The position numbers and the translations under genes were made by a program. Below the pieces are notes generated by a model. The model made no database searches, was not told where the DNA came from, and saw only the letters and a program-made list of their open reading frames with translations. DNA of 64,000 nt from Sandaracinus amylolyticus (GTDB taxonomy: Bacteria > Myxococcota_A > Polyangia > Polyangiales > Sandaracinaceae): positions 8,742,001 through 8,806,000 of the forward strand of contig NZ_CP070225.1 of the NCBI RefSeq assembly GCF_021631985.1, written 5' to 3'. Below, piece by piece: positions 38,734-49,379 of this stretch. Every line of letters begins with the position of its first letter. Within the stretch, counting starts at the first letter, position 1.

Positions 38734-40754
38734 CAGCGCCCCGTGCCTTCCTTCGCCTCGTCGCCGGTCGCGGCGTCGAGGTCGAGGATCTTCTGCGCGC
38801 CCACGTACGACTTCGTCTCGTAGCGCGTGATCTTGCCGATCTTCCGCACGATCTCCGCCATACGCTCGCCCTCGCGGACGATCACGCTCGCGTAGTGGTG
38901 CTCCGGCGCCGCCGGATCGAGCTTCCTCGCGAGGAGCTGTGCGTAGTTGATCACGCTGGTGAGCGGCTGGTTGAGCTCGTGCGCCGTGGTGCCCGCGAGC
39001 TCCGCGATCAGCGCCTGCTTCTCGGTGACCGCGAGCTTCTGCTGAGCCTGCATCAAACGTTCTTCGACACGCAGCTTCTCGCGCAGGTCCGTGAAGATCC
39101 CGACCGAGGCGAAGGGCTTCCCCCGCCCGTCGTAGATCATCGCGGCGCTCAGGTTGATCGGGATGCGCCGGCCGTGACGATCCGCGGCGTCGAAGCGCAC
39201 GCTCTCGAGACGCCCCGGGCCTCCGTGCTGCGGCGAGCGGATCATGCGCATGACCTCCTGCGCGCCGCCCGGCGGATAGAGGTCGGTGACGTGGCGCTGG
39301 CCGATCACCTCGTCCGCGGTCCAGCCGTAGATGCGCTCGGCGCCGCTGTTGAAGAGCAGGATGTTGCCCTTCAGATCGCTGGCGATGATCGCGTCGACGC
39401 TCGCGTCGATCAGCGACTCGAGGAAGTCCTTCGTCTTCGCCAGCTCGGCCGCGGTCTCGCGCTCCTCGCTCACGTCGCGGAACGAGAAGAGCACCGCGCC
39501 TTCGCCCTCGAGCAGCGACGCGAACGCGCAGGAGACGACGCGCACCTCGCCGTCCTTGCGATCGAGGCGGAGATCGACGCCCTGCGGGTAGTGCCCTTCG
39601 CGCACGCCCGCCCAGATCTCGACCATCGCCTTGCGATCGCCGGGATGGATGATCGAGAGCAGCGAGCGGCCGCGCACGTCGTCCTCGGTCACGCCGGCGA
39701 TCTCGTACGCACGCGGGTTCGCGAAGAGCAGTTGCCCGTCGGGGTCGACCGCGGCGAGACCGTCGGCCGCGCTCGTGAAGAGGTTCGCGTAGCGCTTGAG
39801 CGCGCGCAGGCGTCGCTCGGCCTCGAAGCGCGCGAAGTTCACCTGCTGCGTCTGATCGCGCAGCGTCTGCATGATGCGCGCGTTGCGCAGCGCGACCGCG
39901 GTCGCGTTGGCGACGATCTGACAGAAGTCGACCTCGCGCGGCTCGAGCGTGCCGCGGCGCTGGGCGGCGCGCAGGAAGAGCACGCCCATCGCCTCTTCCT
40001 GCCAGACGATCGGGAGCAGCGTGAGCGCGCCGAGCGCGCCCTCGGGCACGCTCCCGCGCACGCCCTCGAGCACCGGGTGCGTCGAGGCATCGCGGATCGT
40101 GAGCGCCTGACGGGTGCGCAGGACCTCGAGGATCTCGGGGTATTTCTCGAGATCGATCCGCAGGTTCTGGATGCCCTGATCGTCGCTCGCGGCGACGACG
40201 TAGCCGACGTGGCGGCTCTCGGCCTCGGGCGCGAGCACGATCGAGACGCGATCGACGTTCACGACCTCGGCGATGCGCCGGACGACCGTGTAGAGGATGT
40301 CGCTGAAGTCGAGCGCGGACGCGAGCGTCTGCGTGAGCTCGAGCATCGCCTTCGCGTCGCGCTCCTTGTGCGCGAGCGCGGTGATCGTCTCGTAGATGCG
40401 CAGCTGCGCGCGGATGCGCCACGCGAGCTCGGGCTCCTGCGAGGGCCATCGAAGCACGTCGTCGGCGCCCGACTCGAGCAGCGAGTCGGCGCGCACACCG
40501 TCGGACGTGACCGCGAGGATCGGGAGATCGGTGCCCGCCTGGGTCGCGCGCACCGCGCGCACCCGCGTCTCGCCCTCGGGCGCGCCGACGATCACGACCG
40601 CGACGTCGGGCGCCGCGACCTCGGTGCGCATCTGCTCGAGCGTGTCGAAGGTGCGGACCCGCAGGCCGAGCTCGCGCGCACAGGTCGCGATCGCGGCTCG
40701 ACGCGCGGCGTCGGGATCGCCCAGGAGCACTTCGAGCGTACGCGCGTCGGACAC
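38733..40754 (-). CDS. Pseudo-receiver/GAF/PAS-PAS/HisKA protein lacking an ATPase domain
   Basis: 673 residues from a GTG start. Order: pseudo-receiver (1-115) in which the usual phosphoacceptor strand reads VVIVGAP; GAF (about 145-300); two PAS domains (about 320-430 and 440-560); and a HisKA region with AELAGTTAHELNQPLTSV. It stops about 75 residues after the H box with no N or G boxes, so it cannot itself bind ATP. Its stop overlaps the ATG of the complete kinase at 36943, which could phosphorylate it. Confidence 0.78.
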
Positions 40755-40892
40755 GTCGGGCGGAATGGTACCAGGGATACGGGACGGCTGCTTCTTGGGG
40801 CGTGAGGAGGGAGCGAACGACCGTGCACGAGCACGTGACACGTGCTCTCCCGTTCCTGGTCCGCCCTCGACGTGCGACGTACCATCGCGGCG

Positions 40893-42008
40893 ATGTTCGG
40901 GGCCGTGCGTGTGGCGTCGGTGGTGCTCGCCCTCGGGGCGATCACGACGATGGTGCGCGCGCAGGACGAGGTGCTGCTGCCCTCCGAAGAGGCCGGTCTC
41001 GACGACGAGGGGCCCGCGCGGCTCGCGCCGCCGATCGCGCCGCGCGTCGCGGTGGTGCTGCTCCCCGCGGGGCCCGACGTCGATCCCGCGATGACCGACG
41101 CGCTCACCGAGCTGCTGATCGCCGGGGTCGCCGCGCGCGGTGAGGGCCTGCAGATCGTCGGCAAGGAAGAGCTCCAGGTGCAGCTCGAGCGCGACGACGC
41201 GGAGACCGCGCGCTGCATCGAGAGCGCGGCGTGCCTCGGGCGCCTCGGCGCGCTGCTCGACGTGCGCGAGATCATCGCGGGCACGCTCGCGGCGCGCGTG
41301 GACGCGAACGGCGCTGCGTCGTGGGCGTTCGATCTCCATCGCCTCGACGTGCGCGACGGAGAGCAGCTCGGGCGCGTGTTCCGCGAGGTGAGCGGCGATC
41401 TCGACGCGCTGCTGCGTGCGCTCGAGGAGTCGATCCCCGAGCTCTACGCGCGACGCGTGCAGCCAGGACGGCTCGTGGTCCGCGCGACCGTGCAGGGCGC
41501 GGCGGTGACGCTCGACGGCGCGGCAATCGGCGTGTTCGAAGGTGCGCCGCTGCGGCGCGAGACGGTCGAGCCGGGCACCCACGTGCTGCAGGTCGAGGCT
41601 CCGGGGTTCCGCGCGTTCGAGCGATCGGTCGAGGTCGAAGAGGGCGCGACGCTCATGATCGACGCGGTGCTCGAGCGCGCGGGCGGCTGGACGCCGTCGC
41701 CGCTCGTCTGGGTGGGCGGCGCGATCGCGATCGCGTCGACGACCGCAGCGATCGCGTTCGGTGTCGCGTCGCAGGCCGAGCCCAGCGGCGACGTGTCGAT
41801 GCGCGACGCGGTCGAGCAGTTCTATCCGGCGCGCGATGCCGAGGCGATGGCGGCGAACGTGCTGCTCGGCATCGCGGGCGGAGGCGCGATCGCGGTCGCG
41901 GTGGGCCTCGCGATCTCGGGGGTCGACGATGCGCCGCGCGAGCGCGCGACGGCATGGGTCGCGCCGGTCGCCGGCGGCGTCGCCGCGGGCGTCGCGGGGC
42001 GGTTCTGA
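40893..42008 (+). CDS. PEGA-domain membrane protein
   Basis: 371 residues from the ATG at 40893. Signal peptide (to about ARAQ, residue 24), a TolB-like or FlgO-type alpha/beta amino-terminal domain (about 40-185), one PEGA domain (about 190-260, GRLVVRATVQGAAVTLDGA) and two hydrophobic segments (about 270-290 and 320-345). The stop is 1 base before the Cys-rich lipoprotein start, so the two are coupled. Envelope function; specifics unknown. Confidence 0.75.
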   Translation: MFGAVRVASVVLALGAITTMVRAQDEVLLPSEEAGLDDEGPARLAPPIAPRVAVVLLPAGPDVDPAMTDALTELLIAGVAARGEGLQIVGKEELQVQLERDDAETARCIESAACLGRLGALLDVREIIAGTLAARVDANGAASWAFDLHRLDVRDGEQLGRVFREVSGDLDALLRALEESIPELYARRVQPGRLVVRATVQGAAVTLDGAAIGVFEGAPLRRETVEPGTHVLQVEAPGFRAFERSVEVEEGATLMIDAVLERAGGWTPSPLVWVGGAIAIASTTAAIAFGVASQAEPSGDVSMRDAVEQFYPARDAEAMAANVLLGIAGGGAIAVAVGLAISGVDDAPRERATAWVAPVAGGVAAGVAGRF

Positions 42009-42009
42009 C

Positions 42010-43146
42010 GTGCGCGGGTGGTCGATCGCGGTGCTCGCGCTCTGCGCGGTCGGGTGCAGCGTGGAGCGGCCGAGCGATCTGCTGACGCGCCTCTGGACCT
42101 GCGAGGTCCAGGAGGACTGTCTCGAGGGCTGGCGCTGCGCCGATCGCAGCGTGCTCGGCGAGGACTTCTGTCGTCCGGCGTGCGACCCCGCGGATCCCTC
42201 GTCGTGCGACGGGCACTGCACGCGCAGTGGAGAGTGCCTGGCGCGCTGCACGTTGCTCGGAGACGGAGCGACGGAGTGCCCCGACGGGCACGCGTGTGTC
42301 CGCACCGATCTGCTCTCGGGCGAGGGTGTCTGTCATCCGGTCGAGACGTGCTCTCGATCCGACGAGTGCGCGCAGGGCACGCGCTGCTTCAACGACGTGT
42401 TCGATCTGCCGCCGGTGCTGCCCGGTGTGTCGTACGCGTCCGATCAGCTCTATTGCGTCGCGGTGCCCGACGAGATGATGCGCTGTCCGACGGGCTATCT
42501 CGTCGCGCCGGCAGTGGGCGATTCGCCCGCGACGTGCCTGCCGCGCTGCGACAGCGCGGGATCGCGGTGTCCGCCCGATCTCACGTGCCTGCGCGAGCTC
42601 GGATACCTGTTCTCGCAGCCGGGCGCGAGCGCGTGTTATCCGGGCTATTGGGGCCTTCCCTGCGACGACGACGCGCAGTGTCTGCTCGGTCGTTGTCTCG
42701 CGATCGGCGAAGGACGTCGTGCCTGCACCTATGGCTGCGGCGAGGCCGATCGGGTGTTCGGCGGCGACGGATGCGAGGCGCTCGAGGACGCATCGCGCGG
42801 CCTGCGGCTCGACGCGCTCGAGGTGCGCTGCCTCGAGACCGACGGACACGACGTGTGCGCACCGCTCGGCACCACCGGCGCGCCGTGCAACGACGACATG
42901 CGCTGTGCCGAGGGGCTCGAGTGTCGCCCCTTCCTCGCGGGCGCGACGATCGTGCGGTTCTGCTCGCGCGATTGTGCGAGCGACGCCGAGTGCAACGACA
43001 CGCGCGCACCGCTCACCGCGTACTGCGCGCCGAGCGCGGGCGGCGGGAGCTGTCTGCCGCGCAGCTTCGAGGGCGGAGGCTGCGAGCGCGCCGAGCAGTG
43101 TCGGCTCGGGCTGATCTGTCGCGAGAACGTGTGCGTCGCGCCGTGA
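42010..43146 (+). CDS. Cys-rich lipoprotein
   Basis: 378 residues from a GTG. Lipoprotein signal VLALCAVGC (cysteine 16). Mature part contains many C-x(n)-C units (CEVQEDCLEGWRC, CSRSDECAQGTRC, CDDDAQCLLGRC), a pattern common in myxobacterial secreted Cys-rich proteins and probably disulfide-bonded. Translationally coupled to the PEGA protein. No enzymatic motif. Confidence 0.75.
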   Translation: MRGWSIAVLALCAVGCSVERPSDLLTRLWTCEVQEDCLEGWRCADRSVLGEDFCRPACDPADPSSCDGHCTRSGECLARCTLLGDGATECPDGHACVRTDLLSGEGVCHPVETCSRSDECAQGTRCFNDVFDLPPVLPGVSYASDQLYCVAVPDEMMRCPTGYLVAPAVGDSPATCLPRCDSAGSRCPPDLTCLRELGYLFSQPGASACYPGYWGLPCDDDAQCLLGRCLAIGEGRRACTYGCGEADRVFGGDGCEALEDASRGLRLDALEVRCLETDGHDVCAPLGTTGAPCNDDMRCAEGLECRPFLAGATIVRFCSRDCASDAECNDTRAPLTAYCAPSAGGGSCLPRSFEGGGCERAEQCRLGLICRENVCVAP

Positions 43147-43183
43147 ACGGAAGCGGCACGGCGTGTAGATCGGTTGGGCGAGG

Positions 43184-44020
43184 ATGAGCGGGATGGAGAA
43201 GCGGAGCGCGGCGCCGATCGGCGTGTTCGACTCGGGGCTCGGAGGTCTCACCGTGGTCCGCGCGATCGCGGAGGCGCTGCCGGGCGAAGAGCTCGTGTAC
43301 CTCGGTGACACCGCGCGCGTGCCCTACGGCACTCGCAGCGCGCACACCGTGATCCGCTACGCGCGCGGCTGCGGTGCGCTGCTCGCGAAGCACGGGATCA
43401 AGATGCTCGTCGTCGCGTGCAACACGGTGAGCGCGGTGGCGCTCGACCACCTGCGCGTCGAGCTCGACATGCCGGTGCTCGGCGTGATCGAGCCGGGCGC
43501 GCGCGCCGCAGTGCGCGCGTCGAAGAGCGGGCGCATCGGCGTGATCGCGACCGCGGGCACCGTCGGGAGCGGCGCGTACCCGCGCGCGGTCGCGAGCTTC
43601 GAGACCCGCGCCGAGGTGAAGCAGCTCCCGGCACCGCTCCTCGTGCCGCTCGCGGAAGAGGGATGGCTCGATGGTGAGGTGCCGACCCTCGTGGTGCGAC
43701 GCTATCTCGAGGACCTGATGCGCGGTGACGCGCAGATCGACGCGCTCGTGCTCGGGTGCACCCACTATCCGCTCCTCAGCGGCGTGATCCACGACGAGGC
43801 GGCGCGGGTCGCGGGTCGCGAGATCGCGATCGTCGACAGCGGCGTCGCCGCGGCGGGCGAGCTCGACGAGACGCTGCGCGCCCGCGGCCTCCTGCGCGAA
43901 GGCGCGCCGGGTGGTCTGAAGCTGATGGTCACCGATCGCCCGGGTCGCTTCGCCGAGGTCGCGGCGCGCTTCCTCGGTCGCGACCTCGACGGCCTCGAGG
44001 TCGAGCAGGTCGACCTGTAG
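43184..44020 (+). CDS. murI: Glutamate racemase
   Basis: 278 residues. MurI converts L- to D-glutamate for peptidoglycan. The two catalytic cysteines are in VVACNTVSA (Cys79) and GCTHYP (Cys192); FDSGLGG at 15-21 and GDTARVPYG at 41-49 are also family hallmarks. The ATG at 43184 or 43193 could be used. It is the clearest housekeeping gene in the window and has a small gap to the flippase gene. Confidence 0.95.
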   Translation: MSGMEKRSAAPIGVFDSGLGGLTVVRAIAEALPGEELVYLGDTARVPYGTRSAHTVIRYARGCGALLAKHGIKMLVVACNTVSAVALDHLRVELDMPVLGVIEPGARAAVRASKSGRIGVIATAGTVGSGAYPRAVASFETRAEVKQLPAPLLVPLAEEGWLDGEVPTLVVRRYLEDLMRGDAQIDALVLGCTHYPLLSGVIHDEAARVAGREIAIVDSGVAAAGELDETLRARGLLREGAPGGLKLMVTDRPGRFAEVAARFLGRDLDGLEVEQVDL

Positions 44021-44071
44021 CCCATCGCGGGATTCCTACGCGCGACGCGTGCTCATGTGGCCCCGAGCGAC

Positions 44072-45556
44072 ATGAGCGCGACACCTCACGACCCTCGCGA
44101 CGTGACCGACCACGTGCAGCGCGCGCGTCGCGCCGCCGTGATCGCGCTCGCCGGATACGCCGCGAGCAAGGTCCTCGTCTTCATCTCGAGCCCACTGCTC
44201 TCGTACCTCATCGCGCCCGACGTGCGCGGGCTCGTCGAGCTCGTGAACCCGATCGTGATCGGCATCGAGCTCGTGAGCGATCTCGGGATCGGCCCTGCGA
44301 TCATCCAGAGCCAGCGCGGCGCGGATCGCACCTTCCTCGGCGTCGCGTGGACGATCCAGGCGGTGCGCGGCGCGATGCTCTCGCTCGTCGTGTGCGCCCT
44401 CGCGTGGCCCTACGCGGAGATCACCGGACACCCCGAGCTCGCGCAGATCCTGCCGGTCGCGGGGCTCGCCGCGCTCGGCAGTGGTCTGCTCTCGACGAAG
44501 ATCCTCACGACCAGCCGCGAGCTCGCGATCGGTCGGCTCACCGCGGTCGAGCTCGGCGCGCAGGTCGTCGGCTTCGCGGTGAAGATGATCTGGGCCTCCT
44601 ACAGCCCGACCGCGTGGTCGCTCGTCGGCGGCGGCCTCTCGATCATCTTCACCAAGCTGGTGCTCAGCCACGCGCTGCTCCCCGGCGCGCTCGATCGTCC
44701 GCGCTGGGATCCCGCGATCGCGCGCGAGCTCGCGCGCTTCGGTCGATGGGTGCTCGCGAGCACGCTCCTCACGTTCCTCACCGGCCACGCCGATCGCTGG
44801 ATCTTCGGAGCGCTGATCCCGCTCGGCATGCTCGGGCTCTTCGGCAATGCCGCGGTGATCGCCGCGCTGCCGGTCGAGGTGGTCGGACAGCTCGCGGGGC
44901 GCGTCGTGTTCCCGCTCTACGCGCGCGTGCTGCAGAGCGGCGGCGATCTCGCGCCGGTGTTCCAGCGCGCGCGGCGCCCGCTGCTCGTGCTCGGCGGCTG
45001 GGCGATCGCGGGGCTCGTCGCGGGCGCGCCCACCGCGATGCGCTTGCTCTGGGACGAGGCGTGGTGGGGCTCGGGATGGATGATCCAGATCCTCGTGTTC
45101 GCGTCGTGGTTCCGCCTCTGCGAGACGACGAACGGCGCGGCGCTGCTCGCGCGTGGCGAGCCGCGCTGGCTCGCCGCGGGATCGCTCGCGAAGCTGATCG
45201 CGATGTGCATCGCGATCCCGATCGGGCACGCGATGGGTGGGTTCCTCGGCGCGCTCCTCGCGTACGCGTCGACCGAGGTCGTGCGCTACGTGGTCTCGGT
45301 GTGGGCGACCTCGCGCCTCGGGCTGCACGCGGGACTGCGCGACGACGTCGCGGGCACCTTGCTGGTCGCCGCGACCGGCGTCGGGGGATGGCAGATCGCG
45401 GAGCGCGTGCGGGCGTGGGGCGTGCCCGTGCTCGCCGAAGCAGCGCTCGTCGCGATCGTGGTCACGCTCGCGTGGGCACCGCTCGCGATGCCCGCGGTGA
45501 TGTCGATCGTCCGCGAGCGACGCGCGCGCTCGGCGCTCGCACCGGCGCGCGCGTGA
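44072..45556 (+). CDS. Wzx-type polysaccharide flippase
   Basis: 494 residues with about 12-14 membrane segments. The amino terminus (ALAGYAASKVLVFISSPLL) and length fit the MATE-like polysaccharide/lipid-oligosaccharide flippase family. The GTG at 44057 is an alternative start. The nearby GT2 glycosyltransferase (convergent) suggests surface polysaccharide export. Substrate unknown. Confidence 0.8.
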   Translation: MSATPHDPRDVTDHVQRARRAAVIALAGYAASKVLVFISSPLLSYLIAPDVRGLVELVNPIVIGIELVSDLGIGPAIIQSQRGADRTFLGVAWTIQAVRGAMLSLVVCALAWPYAEITGHPELAQILPVAGLAALGSGLLSTKILTTSRELAIGRLTAVELGAQVVGFAVKMIWASYSPTAWSLVGGGLSIIFTKLVLSHALLPGALDRPRWDPAIARELARFGRWVLASTLLTFLTGHADRWIFGALIPLGMLGLFGNAAVIAALPVEVVGQLAGRVVFPLYARVLQSGGDLAPVFQRARRPLLVLGGWAIAGLVAGAPTAMRLLWDEAWWGSGWMIQILVFASWFRLCETTNGAALLARGEPRWLAAGSLAKLIAMCIAIPIGHAMGGFLGALLAYASTEVVRYVVSVWATSRLGLHAGLRDDVAGTLLVAATGVGGWQIAERVRAWGVPVLAEAALVAIVVTLAWAPLAMPAVMSIVRERRARSALAPARA

Positions 45557-45569
45557 CGCGGGTCGATCA

Positions 45570-45655
45570 AACTCGGCTCTCCCACTCCGGTCCCTGCCGT
45601 CCGCGTGCTCCGCCCGCTCCCGTACGGGCCCTGCGCGGGAGAGCACTCCCGCCGG
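45570..45655 (-). repeat. Dispersed hairpin repeat, copy F (inverted)
   Basis: Minus-strand copy starting 4 bases after the stop of the GT2 gene. Outer arms GCTCTCCC/GGGAGAGC are compensated relative to copy A; the inner arm is degenerate. The tail GCCGAGTTTGATCGAC corresponds to the conserved GCCGATTTT tail. Confidence 0.65.
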
Positions 45656-45658
45656 TGA

Positions 45659-46615
45659 TCACGCCGCAGCGCGCTCGAGCGTGATCGGCGGGGCGGCAGG
45701 GCCGAGCGTGTCGCGGAGCTGCTCGCTCAGCGCGACGAGCTGCTCGCCGGCCTCGCGTCCTCGGCTCGCCACGATGCGCGCCGCGATCTCCGCGGTCGCC
45801 GTCGCCAGCACCGCGCGCGCCCAGATCCGGCCGAACGCGCCGTAGCGCTTCTCGTAGTACGCCTCGCGGTCGCGGTTCCACACGATGTTGCGCTCGCGTC
45901 GCCGCGCGCGGCGGGTGGAGCCGCCTTCCTCGTGGACCACCTCGGCGTCCGCGAGGTAGCGGATGCGCCGGCCTCGCTCCCAGAGCCGGAAGCAGAGATC
46001 GACGTCGTTGAAGTAGAGGCTCATCCGCGGATCGAACCCGCCGATCTCCTCCCAGTCGCGGCGCCGCACCACGAAGCACGAGGTCGGCGGCTGCTCGACG
46101 TCGCGGCTCTGCTCGTGATCGAAGTCGTCCATCCGACTGCGCGCGATGATCCAGCTCCCCGGCGGCACGCGCCCGAGCGCCGTCGAGTGCGCGAGCGCGG
46201 TCGCGAGCGTCGGGAAGCGCGCGCAGGTGCGACGCACCTCGCCGAGCGTGCCCACGAGCTTGGGGCTCGCCGCGGCGTACCCGAGGTTCGTGTCGAGGAA
46301 GCGGACGAGGCGATCGAGCGCGCCTGGACGCACGAGCGCGTCGGAATTGAGCAGCCCGATGTAGCGACCCCGCGCGCGCTCCGCGCCCTGGTTGTTCGCG
46401 TACGCGTAGAGCAGGTTGCGCTTGTTGCGGACGAGCTCCACCTCGGGATGCTCGCGCGCGACGCGATCGGCGGTCCCGTCCTCGCTCGCGTTGTCCACCA
46501 CGATGATCTGGCGGCGCAGCGAGGTGCGGTCGGCGCGGAGCGCGCGCAAGCACGCGGCCGTCATGTCGCAGGTGTTCCACGACACGATCACGATCGAGAG
46601 GTCGACGTGCCTCAA
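45659..46615 (-). CDS. GT2-family glycosyltransferase
   Basis: 318 residues from a TTG with GGAAGGAG 8 bases upstream. The amino-terminal GT-A nucleotide-sugar fold (DLSIVIVSWN at 4-13, IIVVDNASEDGT near 36 and GLLNSDALVRPG near 85) matches rhamnosyl/galactosyltransferase-like family 2 enzymes. The FNDVDLCFRLWERG and later blocks fit the acceptor part. The sugar and acceptor are unknown. Convergent with the flippase. Confidence 0.85.
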   Translation of the reverse strand: MRHVDLSIVIVSWNTCDMTAACLRALRADRTSLRRQIIVVDNASEDGTADRVAREHPEVELVRNKRNLLYAYANNQGAERARGRYIGLLNSDALVRPGALDRLVRFLDTNLGYAAASPKLVGTLGEVRRTCARFPTLATALAHSTALGRVPPGSWIIARSRMDDFDHEQSRDVEQPPTSCFVVRRRDWEEIGGFDPRMSLYFNDVDLCFRLWERGRRIRYLADAEVVHEEGGSTRRARRRERNIVWNRDREAYYEKRYGAFGRIWARAVLATATAEIAARIVASRGREAGEQLVALSEQLRDTLGPAAPPITLERAAA

Positions 46616-46721
46616 ACCGAGGGCTCCTTCCCGTGGCCCGTTGCACGCGTGATGCGTACATCGACCACGAGAGGGACCTAGCCGCATCCCGCGTGATACC
46701 GAGTCTCCGTGCCCCGAGACC

Positions 46722-47633
46722 TCACGCCCGCGGACGGGCGATCAGCGTGAGCTCGATGCGGCGGTTCATCCGGCGGCCCCGCACCGTCCCGTTGTCACCG
46801 ACCGGGCGGAACTCCGAGTAGCCCGCCGCGGCGAGGCGCTCCCCGGGGATCGAGCACTGATCGGACAAGAAGCGCACCACGTTGGTGGCGCGCGCGGTGG
46901 AGAGCTCCCAGTTCGTCGCGAAGCGCTCGAGCGCGTCGCCGGTGAGCGGCGTCGAGTCGGTGTGGCCCTCGACCTGGATGAGTCGGTCCTCCATCCGCGC
47001 GAGCGAGGTCGCGACGCGGCGCAGGAGCGCCTGACCGCGGTCGCTGAGCTCGGCGCGTCCCGGCGCGAAGAGGATCTGATCCGCGAGCCGCACCGCGACG
47101 CGACCCTCGCCCTGCGAGACCGTGACGTCACCGGCCGCGATCTCGCTGCGCAGCTGCTCGGTGAGCTGATCGTGCATCGCCTGCAGCGCGCCGATGCGCG
47201 CGTCGCGCTCCGCGACCGCGCCTGCGAGCTCCTGCTCGCGCGAGCGCAGCGCGTCGCGCTCGGCGGTGATCGCATCGCGCTCGGTGCGCAGCGCGTCGCG
47301 CTCGGTGGTGAGCGCCGCGAGCGCGGCGGTCGCTTCGTCGCGCACCCGCGTCGCGCCGTCGAGCTCGGTCGCGAGCCGCTCGCGCTCCGCCGCGAGCGGC
47401 TGGTGGATCTGCGAGACGAACACCGCGCCACCGCACAACAGGGCGACGAGCACGAGGATCAGCGTCCAGCGGAAGTTGCGCTCGCCGTTGCCGCGCTTGG
47501 TCTCGAGCTCGATCGTCGGCGGGTTGTCGTGCGCGTCGGCGTCGCGCGTTGGCGCCTGACCGGTCGGCGGACGATGCGCGGGCTGCGGCGCGCGAGGACG
47601 CGTGGGCTCGATGGGCCTGGGTGCAGTCGTCAT
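46722..47633 (-). CDS. OmpA/MotB-like peptidoglycan-binding protein
   Basis: 303 residues. A Pro-rich cytoplasmic amino terminus, one membrane segment (about 55-75), a long coiled coil (about 80-155, with repeated ERDALR units) and an OmpA-like C-terminal domain (about 165-300) with the VEGHTDSTPLTGDA block that binds peptidoglycan. No partner channel gene is nearby. The unusual inner-membrane/coiled-coil layout resembles MotB or ZapA-like cell-envelope spacers. Confidence 0.8.
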   Translation of the reverse strand: MTTAPRPIEPTRPRAPQPAHRPPTGQAPTRDADAHDNPPTIELETKRGNGERNFRWTLILVLVALLCGGAVFVSQIHQPLAAERERLATELDGATRVRDEATAALAALTTERDALRTERDAITAERDALRSREQELAGAVAERDARIGALQAMHDQLTEQLRSEIAAGDVTVSQGEGRVAVRLADQILFAPGRAELSDRGQALLRRVATSLARMEDRLIQVEGHTDSTPLTGDALERFATNWELSTARATNVVRFLSDQCSIPGERLAAAGYSEFRPVGDNGTVRGRRMNRRIELTLIARPRA

Positions 47634-47851
47634 GGCGCCGAGCTTGAGCAACCCCGCGCGGAGGTTTCCACCGCACAGCCGCGACGATGGGCGCGCGTGT
47701 GCCGCGCGATCGCTGCGTTGCCTACGTGCTCCGCGCCGCAGCCGTGGAATGCACGTTTCCAATCGAACGTGAACCCGCGCGCCGGCGTCCCCACTGGACG
47801 CTCCGCCACCGCGCGGGCTACGACGTGACGACGAACGAGGGGAGCGCACGA

Positions 47852-49375
47852 GTGACCGAGCACGTCGACGTGATGATCGTGGGCGCCGGCCTGTCGGGGA
47901 TCGGCGCGGCCTGGCATCTGCGCGACCGCTGTCCCGATCACAGCTACGTGATCCTCGAGGCGCGCGAGGCGATCGGCGGCACCTGGGATCTCTTCCGCTA
48001 TCCCGGGATCCGATCCGACTCCGACATGTTCACGCTCGGCTACGCGTTCCGGCCGTGGCGCGATCAGAAGGCGATCGCCGACGGTCCCTCGATCCTCGAG
48101 TACGTGCGCGAGACGGCGCGCGAGAGCGGGATCGATCGGCACATCCGGTTCCGACATCGCGTGAAGCACGCGTCGTGGTCGAGCGAGGACGCGCGCTGGA
48201 CGGTCGAGGCCGAGCGCGAGGACGGCGAGATCGCGCGCTTCACGTGCAGCTTCCTGTGGATGTGCTCGGGCTACTACGACTACGCCGAGGGCTACACCCC
48301 GGAATTCCCGGGCACCGAGCGCTTCGGCGGGCAGATCGTGCACCCGCAATTCTGGAGCGACGACCTCGACTACGCGGGCAAGCGCGTGGTCGTGATCGGC
48401 AGCGGCGCGACCGCGATGACGCTGGTGCCCGAGCTCGCGAAGAAGGCCGCGCACGTGACGATGCTGCAGCGCTCGCCGACGTACGTCGTGTCGCTGCCCG
48501 CCGAGGACGCGCTCGCGAACTTCCTGCGCGAGCACCTGCCCGAGCACGTCGCGTACGGCATCACGCGCTGGAAGAACGTGCTCCTGAGCATGGCGTTCTA
48601 TCAGTTCGCGCGTCGCGCACCGGAGCGCGCGAAGAAGCGGATCGTGTCGCTCATCCAGAAGGAGCTCGGCGCGGAGTACGACGTCGCGACCCACTTCACG
48701 CCCAAGTACAAGCCGTGGGATCAGCGCCTGTGCCTGGTGCCCGACGGCGATCTCTTCATCGCGCTGCGCGAGGGGCGCGCGTCGGTCGTCACCGATCACA
48801 TCGAGACGTTCACCGAGAAGGGCATCCGACTGCGCTCGGGGCAGGAGCTCGAGGCCGATCTGATCGTCACCGCGACCGGGCTCAAGCTGCAGTTCCTCGG
48901 CGGCATGGAGCTCGACATCGACGGCGAGCGTCTCGAGCCCACCAAGACGATGAACTACAAGGGCGTGATGCTGAGCGACGTGCCGAACCTCGCGTGCACG
49001 TTCGGCTACACGAACGCGTCGTGGACGCTCAAGGCGGATCTCACCGCGGAGTACGTCTGCCGCCTCTTGGGCCGCATGCGCGAGACCGGCGCGAACGTCT
49101 GCACGCCGCGGCTGCGCGACGCGGAGATCGGCGAGGAGCCGTTCCTGAACCTCACGTCGGGCTACGTGCAGCGCGCGCTCGCGCACCTGCCGAAGCAGGG
49201 ATCGCGCAGGCCCTGGAAGCTCTACCAGAACTACGCGCTCGACATCCTCTTCCTGCGTCATGGCGACATCGACGACGGAACGATCGAGCTGACGAGCACG
49301 CCCGCGCGTCGCGAGGAGCCGAAGCGCCGGCTCGGACCGATGGCGCGCGCAGTGCGCGCGGTCGCCTCGCGCTGA
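47852..49375 (+). CDS. Flavin-containing Baeyer-Villiger-type monooxygenase
   Basis: 507 residues from a GTG with GAGGGGAG about 8 bases upstream; an earlier GTG at 47825 is possible. FAD fold GAGLSG at 11-16, then GGTWDLFRYPGIRSDS and VVVIGSGATAMTLVPELA (NADPH fold). The segment FGGQIVHPQFW fits the Baeyer-Villiger fingerprint FxGxxxHxxxW. Such enzymes oxidise ketones to esters or lactones with NADPH and oxygen. The substrate is unknown. A hairpin repeat begins just after the stop. Confidence 0.85.
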   Translation: MTEHVDVMIVGAGLSGIGAAWHLRDRCPDHSYVILEAREAIGGTWDLFRYPGIRSDSDMFTLGYAFRPWRDQKAIADGPSILEYVRETARESGIDRHIRFRHRVKHASWSSEDARWTVEAEREDGEIARFTCSFLWMCSGYYDYAEGYTPEFPGTERFGGQIVHPQFWSDDLDYAGKRVVVIGSGATAMTLVPELAKKAAHVTMLQRSPTYVVSLPAEDALANFLREHLPEHVAYGITRWKNVLLSMAFYQFARRAPERAKKRIVSLIQKELGAEYDVATHFTPKYKPWDQRLCLVPDGDLFIALREGRASVVTDHIETFTEKGIRLRSGQELEADLIVTATGLKLQFLGGMELDIDGERLEPTKTMNYKGVMLSDVPNLACTFGYTNASWTLKADLTAEYVCRLLGRMRETGANVCTPRLRDAEIGEEPFLNLTSGYVQRALAHLPKQGSRRPWKLYQNYALDILFLRHGDIDDGTIELTSTPARREEPKRRLGPMARAVRAVASR

Positions 49376-49379
49376 GCCC